A stretch of DNA of 64,000 nt, taken from the NCBI RefSeq assembly GCF_013694105.1, contig NZ_JACEFG010000001.1, positions 1,054,001 through 1,118,000 on the forward strand, given 5' to 3'. The position numbers and the translations under genes were made by a program. Positions 36,885 through 46,385 of the stretch are shown one piece after another (the first letter of the stretch is position 1; each line of letters starts with the position of its first letter). Source of the DNA: Halobacillus locisalis. Its GTDB lineage: Bacteria > Bacillota > Bacilli > Bacillales > Halobacillaceae. The notes under the pieces are model-generated. The model was not told the DNA's origin. It ran no database searches and saw only the letters and a program-made list of their open reading frames with translations.

Positions 36885-37889
36885 ATGGAAAAAATTAAGA
36901 TAAGTGATACATCGTTAGAAGCCAGTCGCATCGGTTTAGGAACTTGGGCGATTGGTGGCTGGATGTGGGGAGGAACAGATGAAGCACAATCTATCAATAC
37001 GATCCACACCGCTATAGATAAAGGAATCAACTTTATAGATACGGCTCCCGTCTATGGATTCGGTCGATCTGAAGAAATCGTTGGAAAGGCCATACAACAA
37101 TACGGAAAACGTGATGAAATTCTTCTAGCCACTAAAGTTGGGTTGGATTGGAAAGAAGATAACGTATTCCGAAATGCAAGCACCAAGCGAATCCATCAAG
37201 AGGTAGAGGATTCCTTACGCCGCTTGCAGACGGATTACATTGACGTGTATCAAGTACACTGGCCTGACCCGATAACTCCCATACATGAGACAGCTGAAGC
37301 TTTATCATACTTGTACAAGCAAGGGAAAATCAGAGGCATCGGGGTGAGTAATTTTTCACCAGAACAGATGGATATATTCAGAGAAGCAGCACCACTGCAT
37401 AGTCTACAACCGCCATATAACCTGTTTGAGAGGGATATTGAGAACCAAACTCTTCCTTATACAAAAGAACACAACATCTCAACAATCAGTTATGGATCTC
37501 TTTGTAGAGGGCTTTTATCTGGGAAAATGTCTCTTGATAGAGAATTTGAAGGAGACGATCTACGAAACAGCGATCCGAAATTCCAACAACCACGGTTCCA
37601 GCAATACTTAAGTGTCGTTAGTGAATTAGACAAATTGGCTCAAGATCGTTACGGCAAGCGTGTTCTTCACCTAGCTTTACGTTGGGTACTAGATCAGCCC
37701 GGATCTGGAATAGCCTTGATGGGTGGACGTCGCCCTGATCAGTTGGAACCCGTCGGGGATATCTTCGACTTTGAGATCGATGATGAGACAATGCATGATA
37801 TTGATGAGATATTATTAAAACACGTTCAAGACCCAGTCGGACCTGAATTTATGGCTCCACCTGACCGTCAAGACTTAGGTATTAAATAA
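36885..37889 (+). CDS. Aldo/keto reductase
   Basis: 334 residues, TIM-barrel. Catalytic residues visible: Asp and Tyr in FIDTAPVYGFG near residue 50, Lys in LATKVG near 84 and His in QVHWPD near 125. Closest in feel to YhdN/IolS of Bacillus. Reduces aldehydes with NADPH; substrate unknown. GGAGGTG precedes the ATG. Confidence 0.93.
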   Translation: MEKIKISDTSLEASRIGLGTWAIGGWMWGGTDEAQSINTIHTAIDKGINFIDTAPVYGFGRSEEIVGKAIQQYGKRDEILLATKVGLDWKEDNVFRNASTKRIHQEVEDSLRRLQTDYIDVYQVHWPDPITPIHETAEALSYLYKQGKIRGIGVSNFSPEQMDIFREAAPLHSLQPPYNLFERDIENQTLPYTKEHNISTISYGSLCRGLLSGKMSLDREFEGDDLRNSDPKFQQPRFQQYLSVVSELDKLAQDRYGKRVLHLALRWVLDQPGSGIALMGGRRPDQLEPVGDIFDFEIDDETMHDIDEILLKHVQDPVGPEFMAPPDRQDLGIK

Positions 37890-37897
37890 TAACATGT

Positions 37898-37925
37898 AAA
37901 AGCCAGGTCATTGCCTGGCTTTTTG
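37898..37925 (+). terminator. Terminator of the aldo/keto reductase
   Basis: AAAAGCCAGG/CCTGGCTTTT with a 6-base loop. Confidence 0.8.
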
Positions 37926-38004
37926 CATGAAAAAATAACTGAAACGAATAGCTTCTGATAAACGTAAAGTTGTTTAGAACATCAAAGCTTATGGAGGTAC
38001 TAGT

Positions 38005-38481
38005 ATGGAACTAATTGTTTGGCTTATTATTATCGCTTGCTTTATTGCCAGTTTTGCTAGCATCATTTTTCCCATCATTCCAGCACCGCTCGTTCTTTGG
38101 ATCGGTTTCTTAGCGTATTTCTTTTTCATTAATGGAGATTCATTATCTATGTTTTTCTGGATTGGTGCGATTTTACTTACTGTATTGTTGATTGTCTCTG
38201 ATATTATTGCAAACAGCTATTTTGTAAAACGGTATGGGGGCAGTAAGTGGGGGGAACGTATGGCAGCAGTCGGGGTCATAGTTGGGTCATTCATTATCCC
38301 TCCCTTCGGAATAATTGTAATCCCATTTGTCCTCGTCATCGCTACAGAGCTTATACAGAAGCGAACCACGGACGATGCCTTCAAAGCAGCAATTGGCTCT
38401 TTACTTGGCTTCTTAAGTGGTACTGTCGCCAAGGTCGTCATTCAAATCATTTTAATTGTTTGGTTCTTCATCGACATCTGA
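38005..38481 (+). CDS. DUF456 family membrane protein
   Basis: 158 residues with five hydrophobic segments; PIIPAPLVLWIG near residue 26 and the glycine-rich GSFIIPPFGIIVIPF near 95 match the DUF456 (YqgC-like) family. Function unknown. TGGAGG precedes the ATG. Confidence 0.85.
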   Translation: MELIVWLIIIACFIASFASIIFPIIPAPLVLWIGFLAYFFFINGDSLSMFFWIGAILLTVLLIVSDIIANSYFVKRYGGSKWGERMAAVGVIVGSFIIPPFGIIVIPFVLVIATELIQKRTTDDAFKAAIGSLLGFLSGTVAKVVIQIILIVWFFIDI

Positions 38482-38542
38482 ATGGTACCAAACCGTCCCG
38501 TTTCTTTATAAGCAAACATTTATAAAACATATCTGAATTAAC

Positions 38543-38577
38543 AAAAGGAAGAGGCATCAGAAATGCCTCTTCCTTTT
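38543..38577. terminator. Bidirectional terminator
   Basis: AAAAGGAAGAGGCAT/ATGCCTCTTCCTTTT. It ends both the DUF456 gene and the formate dehydrogenase operon. Confidence 0.85.
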
Positions 38578-38579
38578 TG

Positions 38580-39047
38580 TTATTGACGCCCCATACCTCT
38601 CAGGAAACCAAGTAATAAAGTTAGACTTCTATTTATATTCGGGTCTTTGAGGGCTTTTGCTATATCCAATACATTCGTTTTATCATCCGGCGATACATGC
38701 TCCATCTCTTCGATGCCTTGGTTCAACCGAGTCGTTAATTCCCGAATACCTTTCACATCCAATTCACCTATTAGGAAAATCAAACTTGGTAAATTTTCTA
38801 AAAGAGGAGTGTATTGGTCTTTGCTTATTTCTTCCACAAACCTTGTAAGAGCTTCATTCTTTGCATTCGTAAAAGCATAAGCTGTATCTAACGTACCACC
38901 TTCTTCTAACCCTTTCAGAAGTTGAATCCCTTTTAAGATTGCCTCTTTGTTATCTGCAACAGCTTCTTTAACTTCCGAGAAATCATTTTCCAGTTGTTCT
39001 TCTCTCGTAACCGAATATTTCTTAATGCCTGTAATCGGTTTACCCAT
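38580..39047 (-). CDS. DUF1641 protein of the formate dehydrogenase operon
   Basis: 155 residues, helical and soluble, of the DUF1641 (YrhD-like) family, which is found next to YrhE-type formate dehydrogenases. The LLGFLRGMG at the end is characteristic. Probably an accessory or small subunit. Its start overlaps the stop of the large subunit by one base, so production is coupled. Confidence 0.85.
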   Translation of the reverse strand: MGKPITGIKKYSVTREEQLENDFSEVKEAVADNKEAILKGIQLLKGLEEGGTLDTAYAFTNAKNEALTRFVEEISKDQYTPLLENLPSLIFLIGELDVKGIRELTTRLNQGIEEMEHVSPDDKTNVLDIAKALKDPNINRSLTLLLGFLRGMGRQ

Positions 39048-41992
39048 CAGCGCTTCACCTGGCTTCCTGGGAATTGATAATCCTCACGCTTCCATTTATC
39101 CTGAACTTTCACACTAATTTGAGGTACAGGGTTCCCACGCCTGTGATTATTAGGCGGAATAGGCGACTTCCCTTTCTTCTTCAAAACTTTCATTTTCACC
39201 GCTATTTCTTTATAGGCGGGAGTATTGGTATCTTTATCAACGCGGTTATCCGTCAAGAAGTTAACCGCTGACTTGCCATTATCATTCAGTGGTAAGAATA
39301 TCTCTTTGCCCTTCACTCGATCTGTAACTGTTACGACTCCTGTCGCTTCACCAGCTCTAGAAATCAGCTTCACTTCAGCCCCTTCCTTAATACCACGGTC
39401 TCTAGCTAATTCTTCAGAGACCTCAATGAAAGCATTCGGAGTTTTTCTTGTAATTCCTTCTGATTTGTATGTCATGTTCCCTTCATGGAAGTGCTCTAGC
39501 AAGCGACCATTATTCACGTGTAAGTCATATTCTTCATCTGTATCATATTGCAGTTCAAAATCTAGAGGGAACAATCTCGCTTTTTTGTCCTCGAATGGAA
39601 AACCTTCTGTGAATAATAGTGGCTCATCAGTTCCGTCTTCTTGTACTGGCCATTGAAGAGATTTATAGCCTTCAAGACGCTCATAGCTAACACCTGCAAA
39701 CATCGTAGCGAGCCCTGCGGCTTCACTCATGATTTCAGATGGGTGTGTGTATCCCCATTCAAAGTCCATAAATTTTGCTACTTCCTGAAGGATGACCCAA
39801 TCGGGCTTTGTACCCTCTAAAGGATCTAAAGCTTTATATAATCGCTGGATCCGGCGTTCCGTGTTCGTGAATGTTCCATCCTTTTCCAAACTCGGAGATG
39901 CCGGCAAAACCACATCGGCATACTCTGCCGTTTTAGTAAGGAACAAATCTTGAACGATAAACAAATCAAGCTTCTCAAATGCATCTGTCACATAGTTGAT
40001 ATTCGCATCCACAATACCGGTATCTTCACCTAGCACATACATAGCAGATAGCTCGCCATCATGAATCGCCTCAATCATTTGATGATTATCCTTTCCTGTA
40101 CCTTGAGGAAGGTCTACGCCCCATGCTTTTTCATATTTTTTTCGAACTTTCTCATCAGTTGTCTTCTCATAACCCGGGTAAAAGTTCGGCATACTTCCGA
40201 AGTCGCTACAACCTTGAACATTGTTATGTCCACGCAAAGGATATGCTCCTGTTCCTGGTTTACCATAATTCCCTGTTATTAAGAGTAGATTAGATATTGC
40301 CGTACTTGTATCAGAACCGCGCATATGTTGCGTCACTCCCATTGCCCAACAAACGGCAACGGATTCTGAGGTTGCTACTTCTTCTGCGATCTTCTTCAAT
40401 TCTTCCACTTCAATACCTGTCATTTTGGCTGCGTAGTCCATAGTGAAAGGCTCTAAACTTTCCCTATACTCTCCGAAGCCATTCACCCAGTCACTGAGGA
40501 AAGCTTGGTCTTCCCAACCCTGATCCAAAATATATTTCGTAACAGCGGATAGCCAGACGAGATCCGTCCCGGACTTTGGCTGGAAGAAAGCATTTGCTCG
40601 CTTCGCCATTTCATGTTTTCTTAAATCGAATACATATAATTGTTGACCGAATAATTTCTGTGAACGCTTAATTCTTGAAGCTAATACAGGGTGTGACTCT
40701 GCCGTATTCGAGCCAATAGTTATAACAAGTTCTGCTGAAGCAATATCATCAATTGAACCGGAATCACCACCATGACCAACCGTTCGGAACAATCCTTTGG
40801 TGGCTGGTGTTTGACAGTATCTAGAACAGTTATCGATATTGTTTGTCCCAATCACTTGTCGCGCCAGTTTCTGCATCAAATAAGACTCTTCATTCGTTGC
40901 TTTAGAGGATGAAATAAACCCAAGATGATCTGCACCCTTTTCAGCCTTTACTTCATTCATTCGTTTTGCAACATAGGAAAGCGCTTCTTCCCATTCCACT
41001 TCCTCAAAGTGGTCGTCGCGACGGAGCAAGGGCTTCTGCAGACGCTCTTCACTATTTACATAATCCCAACCAAATTTACCTTTCACACATGTCGATATTC
41101 CGTTCGCAGGAGACTCTGGGTGAGGTTCGACCTTCAGAACTTTACGGTCTTTAGTCCACACATCAAACGAACAACCTACTCCACAATACGTACATACGGT
41201 TTTGGTTTTGTTAATTCTAGATTCTCTCATTTCTGCTTCCGTATCTGACACAGCAAATAAAGGCCCGTATCCCGTTTCAACTTTCTTCGTTAATTCAATC
41301 ATGGATTTGAGAATTCCAGGTTTCTGATTCGTCAGAAAACCAGCCTCTCCTTCCATCCCTGTCTCCATCATGGCATTACAAGGGCACACCGTGGAGCACT
41401 GCCCACAATTGACACAAGAAGATTGGTCCATTGGAACGTCATTATCCCATATGACTCTTGGCTCTTGTCTCTCCCAATCAATCGTCAAGGTCTCGTTGAC
41501 TTGGACGTCTTGGCAGACTTCTACACACCGGCCACACAAAATACACTGGTCGGGGTCGTATCTGTAAAATGAACCGGAATCATCACGATCATAAGATGTT
41601 GGCTTAAACGGACGGGACTGGTGCTCTAAACCGAATTCTGCCATCGTATTATGGATCTCACATGACCCGTTGTTATAATCACAAACCGTACAATAAAGTT
41701 CATGTTTCTCTAAAATACGATCAAGTGCCTCTTTCTGTGATTTATGTACATGAGGCAACTGCGTTTGCACACTCATACCTGCTTCGATGGTTTGACCACA
41801 CGCTCTTATCAATTCTCCATTCACTTGCACAATACATGTATCACAGGTTTGAATTGGACCAAGTGATTCGTTATAACAAATCGCTGGTACGCTTTCTCCT
41901 GTAGAGTTGATTAATTCCAACAAATTTTGTCCTGATTCCCCTAGATATTCTGTTCCATTAATGGTTACAACGGTATGTTCACGCTCAATCAA
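39047..41992 (-). CDS. NAD-type formate dehydrogenase, molybdenum subunit
   Basis: About 981 residues. N-terminal 2Fe-2S domain (CYNE, CDTC), then two 4Fe-4S ferredoxin motifs ([22 protein letters not shown]), then the bis-MGD catalytic domain starting [17 protein letters not shown] near residue 395 places a cysteine where E. coli FdhF has selenocysteine. YrhE/YjgC-like. Oxidises formate. Frame opens at 42031, but AAGGAGG eight bases before TTG 41992 selects it, overlapping fdhD. Needs the cofactor from moaA/moeA. Confidence 0.93.
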   Translation of the reverse strand: MIEREHTVVTINGTEYLGESGQNLLELINSTGESVPAICYNESLGPIQTCDTCIVQVNGELIRACGQTIEAGMSVQTQLPHVHKSQKEALDRILEKHELYCTVCDYNNGSCEIHNTMAEFGLEHQSRPFKPTSYDRDDSGSFYRYDPDQCILCGRCVEVCQDVQVNETLTIDWERQEPRVIWDNDVPMDQSSCVNCGQCSTVCPCNAMMETGMEGEAGFLTNQKPGILKSMIELTKKVETGYGPLFAVSDTEAEMRESRINKTKTVCTYCGVGCSFDVWTKDRKVLKVEPHPESPANGISTCVKGKFGWDYVNSEERLQKPLLRRDDHFEEVEWEEALSYVAKRMNEVKAEKGADHLGFISSSKATNEESYLMQKLARQVIGTNNIDNCSRYCQTPATKGLFRTVGHGGDSGSIDDIASAELVITIGSNTAESHPVLASRIKRSQKLFGQQLYVFDLRKHEMAKRANAFFQPKSGTDLVWLSAVTKYILDQGWEDQAFLSDWVNGFGEYRESLEPFTMDYAAKMTGIEVEELKKIAEEVATSESVAVCWAMGVTQHMRGSDTSTAISNLLLITGNYGKPGTGAYPLRGHNNVQGCSDFGSMPNFYPGYEKTTDEKVRKKYEKAWGVDLPQGTGKDNHQMIEAIHDGELSAMYVLGEDTGIVDANINYVTDAFEKLDLFIVQDLFLTKTAEYADVVLPASPSLEKDGTFTNTERRIQRLYKALDPLEGTKPDWVILQEVAKFMDFEWGYTHPSEIMSEAAGLATMFAGVSYERLEGYKSLQWPVQEDGTDEPLLFTEGFPFEDKKARLFPLDFELQYDTDEEYDLHVNNGRLLEHFHEGNMTYKSEGITRKTPNAFIEVSEELARDRGIKEGAEVKLISRAGEATGVVTVTDRVKGKEIFLPLNDNGKSAVNFLTDNRVDKDTNTPAYKEIAVKMKVLKKKGKSPIPPNNHRRGNPVPQISVKVQDKWKREDYQFPGSQVKR

Positions 41993-42821
41993 ATTCAATT
42001 CCTCCTTCTTTGGCATTAGCATGTAACGCATGATGGTTACTTTGCTCTAGACGTGATGGATGAGTATAGACGTTCATCCTCCCACCTCTAACAAACCCTA
42101 TAGCTGTAATATTCAAATCTTCTGCTAATTGTAAGGCTAGATTGGTTGGGGCGGACTTCGACAATAAACAGCCGATGCCCATTTTTGATATTTTTAATAG
42201 TACTTCAGAGGAAATTCGTCCACTAAATAAAATCAGATGATTTTTGCTTTGGATACCGTTTAAAATCATGTATCCGAATAATTTATCAAGCGCATTATGA
42301 CGTCCAATATCTGTGAACGTCACCCCTAATTCATCTTTGGTTGCTATCGATGCCTGATGGACACCACCTGTACGCTGAAACAATTCTGCTGAACTGTGAA
42401 ACGCTTTCATTAAGTTCAAACAATCTTCAGGGCGAATGGTAAGGTGGCTCATAATTGTGCGAGCTGTCTTAGCATCATTTTGGAAATAAAAGGATCTACT
42501 CTTACCGCAACAAGAGCCAATCCATCTTTTTTCATATGACTCATTCATTGACCATTCCTTATTTACCTCTACATAAGCAAACCCCTTATCTTCATCGACC
42601 GATAATTGACGAATATCACTCTTTAATCGAATCACACCTTCGGAGGCTAGGAAGCCTACCACTAACAAATCCATATGTTCAGGTGTGCAGACCATGGTTG
42701 CAAATTCTTTTCCATTTACTACAACGGTGAGTGGAAACTCAATCGCCACATCATCCTCGATTTCTTCGGCTAGATCCTTATCTACCTTTATCATCTTCCA
42801 AGGTTGTGTTTGTTTCTTCAT
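41985..42821 (-). CDS. fdhD: Formate dehydrogenase sulfurtransferase FdhD
   Basis: 278 residues. GSCCGKS near residue 102 provides the sulfur-carrying Cys; [13 protein letters not shown] near 170 is the family signature. It transfers sulfur to the molybdenum cofactor before insertion into the dehydrogenase encoded next. GGAGGAGGG precedes the ATG. First gene of fdhD-fdh-DUF1641, downstream of a structured leader with a terminator. Confidence 0.93.
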   Translation of the reverse strand: MKKQTQPWKMIKVDKDLAEEIEDDVAIEFPLTVVVNGKEFATMVCTPEHMDLLVVGFLASEGVIRLKSDIRQLSVDEDKGFAYVEVNKEWSMNESYEKRWIGSCCGKSRSFYFQNDAKTARTIMSHLTIRPEDCLNLMKAFHSSAELFQRTGGVHQASIATKDELGVTFTDIGRHNALDKLFGYMILNGIQSKNHLILFSGRISSEVLLKISKMGIGCLLSKSAPTNLALQLAEDLNITAIGFVRGGRMNVYTHPSRLEQSNHHALHANAKEGGIEFD

Positions 42822-42893
42822 ATACCCTCCTCCGCCGCATTACAGAATATAGTTTGTTTTTCCTTTTTTGAAAAAAATCAAACATTTTTCTCC

Positions 42894-42929
42894 AAAAAAC
42901 ACCAGTGGCATATTGTGCATCACTGGTGT
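42894..42929 (-). terminator. Terminator between the ArsR gene and fdhD
   Basis: ACACCAGTG/CACTGGTGT with a 13-base loop and T6 on the minus strand. It stands about 75 bases before the fdhD start, so it either ends the regulator transcript or attenuates fdhD. Confidence 0.75.
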
Positions 42930-43153
42930 AAGAAGATTCTTTAAAATAGTTACCTGCTTTTTCTCTGAGTTCCGACTAGTGTCTTGATGTGTAAATCAAG
43001 ACAGTTCGCCTTCTATAGTACCACTATATCTATTAGTTATTGAGTTTATATATATCAAGCAGTTGCCGTGGAGGTTTCAGACGAGTTTTAACTAAATAAC
43101 TACTACGATTTTCTAGACCCTTCGTGATGCGTTGGTTACCACATGTGAGGTGT
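42930..43153 (-). other. Structured non-coding region before the fdhD terminator
   Basis: 224 bases with no ORF and several pairing elements on the minus strand: a perfect TGTCTTGAT/ATCAAGACA hairpin (42980-43003), TAGTTATT/AATAACTA (about 43103-43096 and 43038-43031), and a repeated CTTGAT that allows alternative pairing near 43055. A small RNA or a riboswitch-like leader is possible. It does not match the Moco, TPP, T-box or SAM motifs I know. Confidence 0.4.
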
Positions 43154-43753
43154 TCACCGTTTCTTACTCTCTACTATAATCGGCCACATTTCAGTAGGAT
43201 TTCTCTCGTATCTATTATTTTCTCTATACATAAATTGTTGCATGATCCATTCCCGACGAATGGTAGCAAAGTCATCATAAAATGTTTGAATATACTCATT
43301 CACTTCGGTCTCCTCATACACTTTACCTGGTTCAAAGCCTTGAGCAAAGTAAGAAAGAATAACAATCTTTTTCTTAAGTTTACTCGGTAGTTGCTTCAGT
43401 CGACCATCTTGGGTAATAAAACTATGGAGGATCTTTAACTTTTCCTTATCGGACATCTTCATCTCATACGCCTTCACGATTTGATCATCCCCTATTCTTA
43501 AAATCGATGTAGACATAAACTCTAATCTTTTTGTATCCAAATGAAAATATATTGTATTTTTATCTCTCCTGGAATAAACCACTCCGGAGTCTTTTAACCG
43601 CTTGACGTGATGAGTAATGGTAGGCGGCTTCAGGGCTAATTTTTCTGCTATAGCTTGTCCATGCAATGGTTTATTCCTTAAAAGAGCAATTATTCTGATT
43701 CTGGTAGGATCACCTATTGCTTTGTGAAAAGCTACCATTTTTTCTAATTGCAT
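43154..43753 (-). CDS. ArsR-type regulator with DUF2087 domain
   Basis: 199 residues: an ArsR-like winged helix (GDPTRIRIIALL near residue 14, KPPTITHHVKRLKDSG near 42) and a C-terminal DUF2087-like part (KLKILHSF to EWIMQQFMYRENNRYER). No metal-binding CxC is seen in the ArsR region, so the signal is unknown. AGGAGGGATG precedes the start. A 34-bp dyad covers the region just upstream, suggesting self-repression. Confidence 0.85.
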   Translation of the reverse strand: MQLEKMVAFHKAIGDPTRIRIIALLRNKPLHGQAIAEKLALKPPTITHHVKRLKDSGVVYSRRDKNTIYFHLDTKRLEFMSTSILRIGDDQIVKAYEMKMSDKEKLKILHSFITQDGRLKQLPSKLKKKIVILSYFAQGFEPGKVYEETEVNEYIQTFYDDFATIRREWIMQQFMYRENNRYERNPTEMWPIIVESKKR

Positions 43754-43766
43754 TTCATCCCTCCTA

Positions 43767-43800
43767 ATTTGATTGTAATCTAATTAGATAATAATCAAAT
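43767..43800. promoter_or_regulatory. 34-bp dyad operator of the ArsR-DUF2087 gene
   Basis: Outer arms ATTTGATT/AATCAAAT and a central palindrome TCTAATTAGA, centred between 43783 and 43784. It overlaps the probable promoter just ahead of the ribosome site. Confidence 0.6.
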
Positions 43801-43814
43801 CAAGATATGAAGTC

Positions 43815-43849
43815 AAAAAAATACACCTGAACGATTAATCGTTCAGGTG
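43815..43849 (-). terminator. Terminator of the DUF1028 gene
   Basis: CACCTGAACGAT/ATCGTTCAGGTG with a 2-base loop and T7 on the minus strand. Confidence 0.85.
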
Positions 43850-43856
43850 CAATCAG

Positions 43857-44729
43857 TTATGAATTATGTTCTAGTAAATATTCGTACACTTTCTTATCAA
43901 TCCAACCTTCGTGCTGTTCTCTTCCTTCAAAATTCTCCGTATGAAGATAAGTCGTAAGACCGCGGTAAAGCTCATTTTCTTCAACATTACGTGAGGAAAT
44001 GTAGCCAAGTCTATACAAGTGAAGAGTCACATCTTGCATAACCTCCGCTTCTACTTTCAGGATATCTTCCTCATTCGTTTCACCGAAATAGAGTTGGTGA
44101 AGTTGATAAATTCGCTCCAACTCGACAATTGGATCTGGATGATCATCCACACGCAAATCAACGAGCGTGTCACTTAGCCCTCCATAGCCTCCTTTTTCCT
44201 TCACGACATATAAAGCTGCTGATTGTTTACCTCTACTGTCCCCTCCTGCTTGTTGGGCTTTTTGTAACCCGGCGAGCAAACGATCAGCTAAAGAGCCTGT
44301 TGCTTCTTCGAAAGCTTTGCCCATCTCCGTTACCGTTTCTTTATTGACGAGAATATTACCTTGGGCAGCATATCCTTTTCCAGTGACACCTCCTGCCCAT
44401 TCATAGCAATCGTTGCCTGTGAAAGACTCGGCATTACCATTAGTATCAACAATGCCTAGTTGTCGATCTTGAGACTGAGGATCCTTCGTAGTTAACTCGT
44501 GAAAGACCTCTTCAACGGTTAAACCTTCTTCCAACATCTTCAATCCGTCTGGACCGTATGCTGGATTCGCGAAAGCTTGAGTAGCGATGGCGCCTACCCC
44601 AGCCTTAGCCCACGGAACTACTGATCCCACACCCAAAAACTTTGACTGAACGGCAACTCCCAACTCACCTGTGGCTGGGTCACTTCCAACTATAGAAAAT
44701 GTAGCGATAATCGGTGATCGATGTGTCAC
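43857..44729 (-). CDS. DUF1028 family Ntn-hydrolase-like protein
   Basis: 290 residues. The start ATFSIVGSDPATGELGVAVQSKFLGVGSVV is typical of DUF1028, followed by GAIATQAF and GKGYAAQGN. The family has an Ntn-hydrolase fold of unknown role. An extra C-terminal segment of about 70 residues is present. GTG start with GGGAG upstream. Confidence 0.9.
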   Translation of the reverse strand: MTHRSPIIATFSIVGSDPATGELGVAVQSKFLGVGSVVPWAKAGVGAIATQAFANPAYGPDGLKMLEEGLTVEEVFHELTTKDPQSQDRQLGIVDTNGNAESFTGNDCYEWAGGVTGKGYAAQGNILVNKETVTEMGKAFEEATGSLADRLLAGLQKAQQAGGDSRGKQSAALYVVKEKGGYGGLSDTLVDLRVDDHPDPIVELERIYQLHQLYFGETNEEDILKVEAEVMQDVTLHLYRLGYISSRNVEENELYRGLTTYLHTENFEGREQHEGWIDKKVYEYLLEHNS

Positions 44730-44783
44730 TCTTCCACTCTCCCTCTCAGTTTAATTCTCCCTATTCATTCACTTCATTCGATT

Positions 44784-46232
44784 TTAGTACGTAGTGAACC
44801 AAAACCACTTTTGCAAATGATATGTTGCATATTTAACGAATGTCAAATCGCCTTTGTATTCCTCATAGTCCGCCGTGTAATGCCCTGATTCATTTGTCCA
44901 AATTCGTTCAAAGTAGTCGTCTACTTCTTTGAATGTCTCTTCAGATGGGGGGCCTTTCAACACAACATCCGCTTCTAGATTCAAGTTCGCCAAGTTCCTT
45001 CTCGTATAGTTAGCAGAGCCAGCAATAATCACGTTTTCATCCTGTTTATCTATATATAGCATCTTCGTGTGATATTGCTCGACATTGATATCATACCAAC
45101 GCACCTCGAGATTCTCGTTCCCCATCTTCTGCATCTCAGCAGCAACAGGTAAGTTTGGAAGACCAGGTTTTTCATGACCAAATGATTTCCTGTTAGGATC
45201 TAGTACTATACGGACATTCGCGCCGCGATCTGCAACCTTGTCCAGCAGATCAATGATTTTTCGATCTGCCAAATAGTACATACCAAGCCAGACATCATCA
45301 CCCTCTCCAGCTTTTTTCAATTCCGTCAATATAGAGTCATAAATTTTCCCTTCCGTCACGAATTGTACTTCGATCGGCCCTTCTTGGCGCTCCCATGTCC
45401 GGTCTTTGTAAGAAGGAAAATCAGCTGTTCCTGAATAATTAACGACAGCTTCTTCAGACTCTAAGATATCTTTAATGATTGGCCCCTTCATTTTGAATGC
45501 CACATTCTCATGATAGCCACTTGCATCGTGTGGGTTAGCTGTAGAAACAATCGCTTCCTTTTCAGTGACCAAAAGTTTTCTGTGGTTAGCCTTTATATTA
45601 AGTAACTTTAAGTAAGACCGTAGCGTTACGTCTGGCGCTTCTTTCGCTAGTGGATTTTTTATCCATCCATTCTCACCTGTTCCCATCCATGAAAATAATA
45701 ATCGCCAAACACTGGAGTAAACAGGATTAGAATCTCTTAATTGATTAAGATTGGTTAACACTACGTCAACGCCAGCATCTTCTAACCGCTTAATCGTTTC
45801 TGACTTATACGAACCGTAGACTGTATTAATTTGATCTGTAATAAACACGACTTTCAAATCAGGCTTACTTGCTTTTCTTTCCACAATAGAATCCACGAGA
45901 AGCTCTGAAATTGGTGGAAAGTCACGCTTTCCATTTGTGTACCCATTGAAAAGAAACATATCAGCTACAATAAAATCTTCAGCCTCAGATATGGTGTTTC
46001 GCATCTCTTGAAAAATATGACGATCATGAACCGTATTTCCATCCTCGTCTTCATAGGTTAAATCATAGAGGAATTCTATATCCTCTAAATTGTGTTTCTC
46101 GCCCGCATATGAAATGCCCTCTGGTATTGCCTTCCATGATGTGTGATAACTAATTGTTAACCCAATTGTAACCACAATGACAACGATCAACCAAAACCAT
46201 TTCTTTTTATGTAATGTTTTTAATTTTTTCAC
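44784..46232 (-). CDS. Phospholipase D-like protein, membrane-anchored
   Basis: 482 residues, N-terminal membrane helix, two PLD half-domains: NHRKLLVTE near residue 215 and YHTKMLYIDKQDENVIIAGSAN near 395. The second HKD motif is complete; the first has HRK with the acidic residue replaced or shifted. Related to cardiolipin synthases. Role unknown. GTG start. Confidence 0.85.
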   Translation of the reverse strand: MKKLKTLHKKKWFWLIVVIVVTIGLTISYHTSWKAIPEGISYAGEKHNLEDIEFLYDLTYEDEDGNTVHDRHIFQEMRNTISEAEDFIVADMFLFNGYTNGKRDFPPISELLVDSIVERKASKPDLKVVFITDQINTVYGSYKSETIKRLEDAGVDVVLTNLNQLRDSNPVYSSVWRLLFSWMGTGENGWIKNPLAKEAPDVTLRSYLKLLNIKANHRKLLVTEKEAIVSTANPHDASGYHENVAFKMKGPIIKDILESEEAVVNYSGTADFPSYKDRTWERQEGPIEVQFVTEGKIYDSILTELKKAGEGDDVWLGMYYLADRKIIDLLDKVADRGANVRIVLDPNRKSFGHEKPGLPNLPVAAEMQKMGNENLEVRWYDINVEQYHTKMLYIDKQDENVIIAGSANYTRRNLANLNLEADVVLKGPPSEETFKEVDDYFERIWTNESGHYTADYEEYKGDLTFVKYATYHLQKWFWFTTY

Positions 46233-46306
46233 ACACTTTCACTCCCTCACTATTCCTTATTAAATTCACTTACAAAAGGCTCTATAAACCTGTAATTATA
46301 TCCAAA

Positions 46307-46343
46307 TTAAAAAACCTGGATTTCTTTTTTGAAATCCAGGTTT
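46307..46343 (-). terminator. Terminator of the NlpC/P60-SLH gene
   Basis: Perfect 13-bp stem AAACCTGGATTTC/GAAATCCAGGTTT with T-run on the minus strand. Confidence 0.85.
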
Positions 46344-46385
46344 AACACTTTATTGATTCGGTAATATACCATATAAATCGTACGA

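Noticed and set aside
42981-43002. TTGAT/ATCAA palindrome as an FNR site
   Set aside because: The spacer is six bases; the E. coli FNR site needs four, and the B. subtilis Fnr half-site is TGTGA. A hairpin is the better reading.
42930-43153. Moco or T-box riboswitch before fdhD
   Set aside because: None of the conserved core sequences I know for these classes is present.
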